Of a DNA stretch of 64,000 nt, positions 62,937 to 64,000 are shown piece after piece. A model generated the notes under the pieces. That model was not told where the DNA came from and did not search any database. It saw only the letters and a list, made by a program, of their open reading frames with translations. Position 1 is the first letter of the stretch, and the number at the start of each line of letters is the position of its first letter. The DNA is from Deefgea chitinilytica (GTDB taxonomy: Bacteria > Pseudomonadota > Gammaproteobacteria > Burkholderiales > Chitinibacteraceae), in contig NZ_WOFE01000002.1 of the NCBI RefSeq assembly GCF_016881405.1, positions 310,001-374,000 on the forward strand, in the 5' to 3' direction. The translations under genes were made by a program, and so were the position numbers.

Positions 62937-64000
62937 CTAATCAACAATGGACTGCTTGATTTCGCGCAGCAATACATTTTGCAAAGCGGCAAAGCATTCG
63001 CGATCAATCGCAGAATCCACCATCCCCTGCATAATCTCTAAAGTTCGCTCTGGTGAATTGGCGGCGTGGTATGGACGCTCGGCACTGATGGCATCGAAAA
63101 TATCGGCCACGGTAATAATCCGAGTTTCCAAGCGGATCTCAGCGGCGCTCAAACGGCGGGGATAACCGTTCCCATCGAGTCGCTCGTGGTGGGCACCAGC
63201 CACTGTAGCCAACTCGTCAAATTGCGCGATTTTGCCAAGGATTTCTTCAGTTAAACGCGCGTGTTGCTGCACCGCGCGAAACTCTTCGTCAGTCAGGCGG
63301 CCGGGCTTTTCTAAAATGGCGCTGCTCACTCCCAATTTGCCCACATCATGTAATAGCGCCGCGCGCTTAATCCAATTGCATTGCGCCACAGGCAAACCCA
63401 ATTCTTGTGCAATCGCTTCGGCATAAAAACCGACACGCTCAGAATGGCCGGCAGTAAACGGGCTTTTTGCATCGACCACCTGACCAAATGCCGATGCAAT
63501 GTCGTCCATATACGCATCATCCAGTGGCAAGGTAAACTGCGCGGGCTCTAGTGATTGCACTGCCGACGCGATGTGTGCGTCATCTAAAACTTGCCAAAAA
63601 GCGGCATCGTTTGCCACCACTTCAAATGCCGCAACTAAAGCCGGATCAAACCAAAAACCGGCGCGCAGCTTGATTTCTTGCAGCGCCGCCTGTTTTCCAT
63701 GCGAAAAATGAAAGACATCAATCACTTGCGCCAACAAAGCAATCCGCGCATTCAATGGAATAGCGTCGCCACGCAATGCTTCTGGTCGCCCTGAACCATC
63801 CCAATGCTCATCCAGTGAATGAATTCCCAAGGCTACCGTCTCTGGAAACCGCAACTGCCGCGCAATCCGCGCACCGCGATCACAGCGGGTTTTAATCAAC
63901 TCATTAGCAATCGCATCACCGTTACGAATGATATTCAAAATCGACGTCAGACGTTTAGTCCAACTTTGATTGCGCCCGGTGTGCTGAAAAACGAAACTCA
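62937..64000 (-). CDS. Tandem HD-GYP-type phosphohydrolase, 5' end beyond the window
   Basis: The frame is open to the right edge with no start; a TTG at 63938 exists but the reading frame continues beyond it. The C-terminal part carries the HD-GYP set: HSERV, HDVGKLG, HHERLDGNGYP and VADIFDAI. Before it is a second, degenerate HD-like stretch containing IHSLDEHWDGSGRPEAL and ARIALLAQVIDVF. HD-GYP proteins hydrolyse cyclic-di-GMP. At least 354 residues are visible. The GYP loop is written GNGYP, which is standard. Confidence 0.88.
   Translation of the reverse strand, partial: SFVFQHTGRNQSWTKRLTSILNIIRNGDAIANELIKTRCDRGARIARQLRFPETVALGIHSLDEHWDGSGRPEALRGDAIPLNARIALLAQVIDVFHFSHGKQAALQEIKLRAGFWFDPALVAAFEVVANDAAFWQVLDDAHIASAVQSLEPAQFTLPLDDAYMDDIASAFGQVVDAKSPFTAGHSERVGFYAEAIAQELGLPVAQCNWIKRAALLHDVGKLGVSSAILEKPGRLTDEEFRAVQQHARLTEEILGKIAQFDELATVAGAHHERLDGNGYPRRLSAAEIRLETRIITVADIFDAISAERPYHAANSPERTLEIMQGMVDSAIDRECFAALQNVLLREIKQSIVD

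Overview
The window looks like the chromosome of a free-living, motile betaproteobacterium, most likely of the order Neisseriales (Chitinibacteraceae-like). This placement is inferred from gene content and order (DUF3579-argF, trxA-rho-rpmE, flgL next to radA, PEP-CTERM proteins) and from moderate GC; no rRNA or other taxonomic marker is present. Most of the window is ordinary core chromosome. Both ends cut a gene: the 3' end of an SNase-like nuclease on the left and the 5' part of an HD-GYP protein on the right.

Layout. 0-3.2 kb: nuclease end, DUF486 membrane protein, and a two-gene envelope operon (TPR protein and YkuD L,D-transpeptidase, both ending in an NTF2-like domain). 3.2-8.7 kb: SDR reductase, DUF3579, argF with an overlapping LysE-type exporter, argG, DUF2788, ppnP, yajQ. 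8.7-16 kb: a membrane diguanylate cyclase whose start codon lies in a hairpin, a small membrane protein, an ArnT/PMT-like glycosyltransferase, then rpmE, rho, trxA and radA on the minus strand. 16-26.8 kb: the flagellar rod/hook/ring operon flgBCDEFGHIJKL on the minus strand, with a recognisable sigma-54 promoter before flgB and a sigma-28 promoter inside the end of flgJ for flgKL. 27-34 kb: DUF4332, a Pat-like acyl-CoA synthetase/acetyltransferase, ppa, folA, an NlpD-like protein, DUF1415 and a lone short flagellin. 34-44 kb: YitT, a GGDEF-EAL protein, a degenerate Mrr-like membrane protein, panB/panC, folK, pcnB, PhzF and a PBP5-type carboxypeptidase. 44-53 kb: the accessory part, rich in dispersed repeats, holding VF530, a low-GC DUF4238 gene, an M29-like peptidase, a COG0523 GTPase with a tandem operator, DUF502, a nucleotidyl-cyclase-like protein and a methyltransferase. 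52.8-64 kb: two PEP-CTERM proteins, gamma-carbonic anhydrase, prlC, bacteriohemerythrin, a histone-H1-like protein, metY, tRNA-Thr(UGU), an AscD-like ferredoxin reductase with a decayed copy of its own 5' end, a YeeZ-like epimerase, a small membrane protein and HD-GYP.

Two functional themes run through the window: motility (flg operon, flagellin) and cyclic-di-GMP signalling (YajQ, a GGDEF protein, a GGDEF-EAL protein, HD-GYP), plus a class III nucleotidyl cyclase homologue.

The most unusual observation is not a gene. Fourteen intergenic copies of an imperfect palindrome have the form (G/T)GTAT...ATAC(C/A), and every copy is exactly 47 bp between these ends. Several sit 2-16 bp from a stop codon and one overlaps a stop codon. 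I do not recognise this family. A separate patch at 50.5-52.6 kb holds longer repeated blocks on both sides of a methyltransferase gene.
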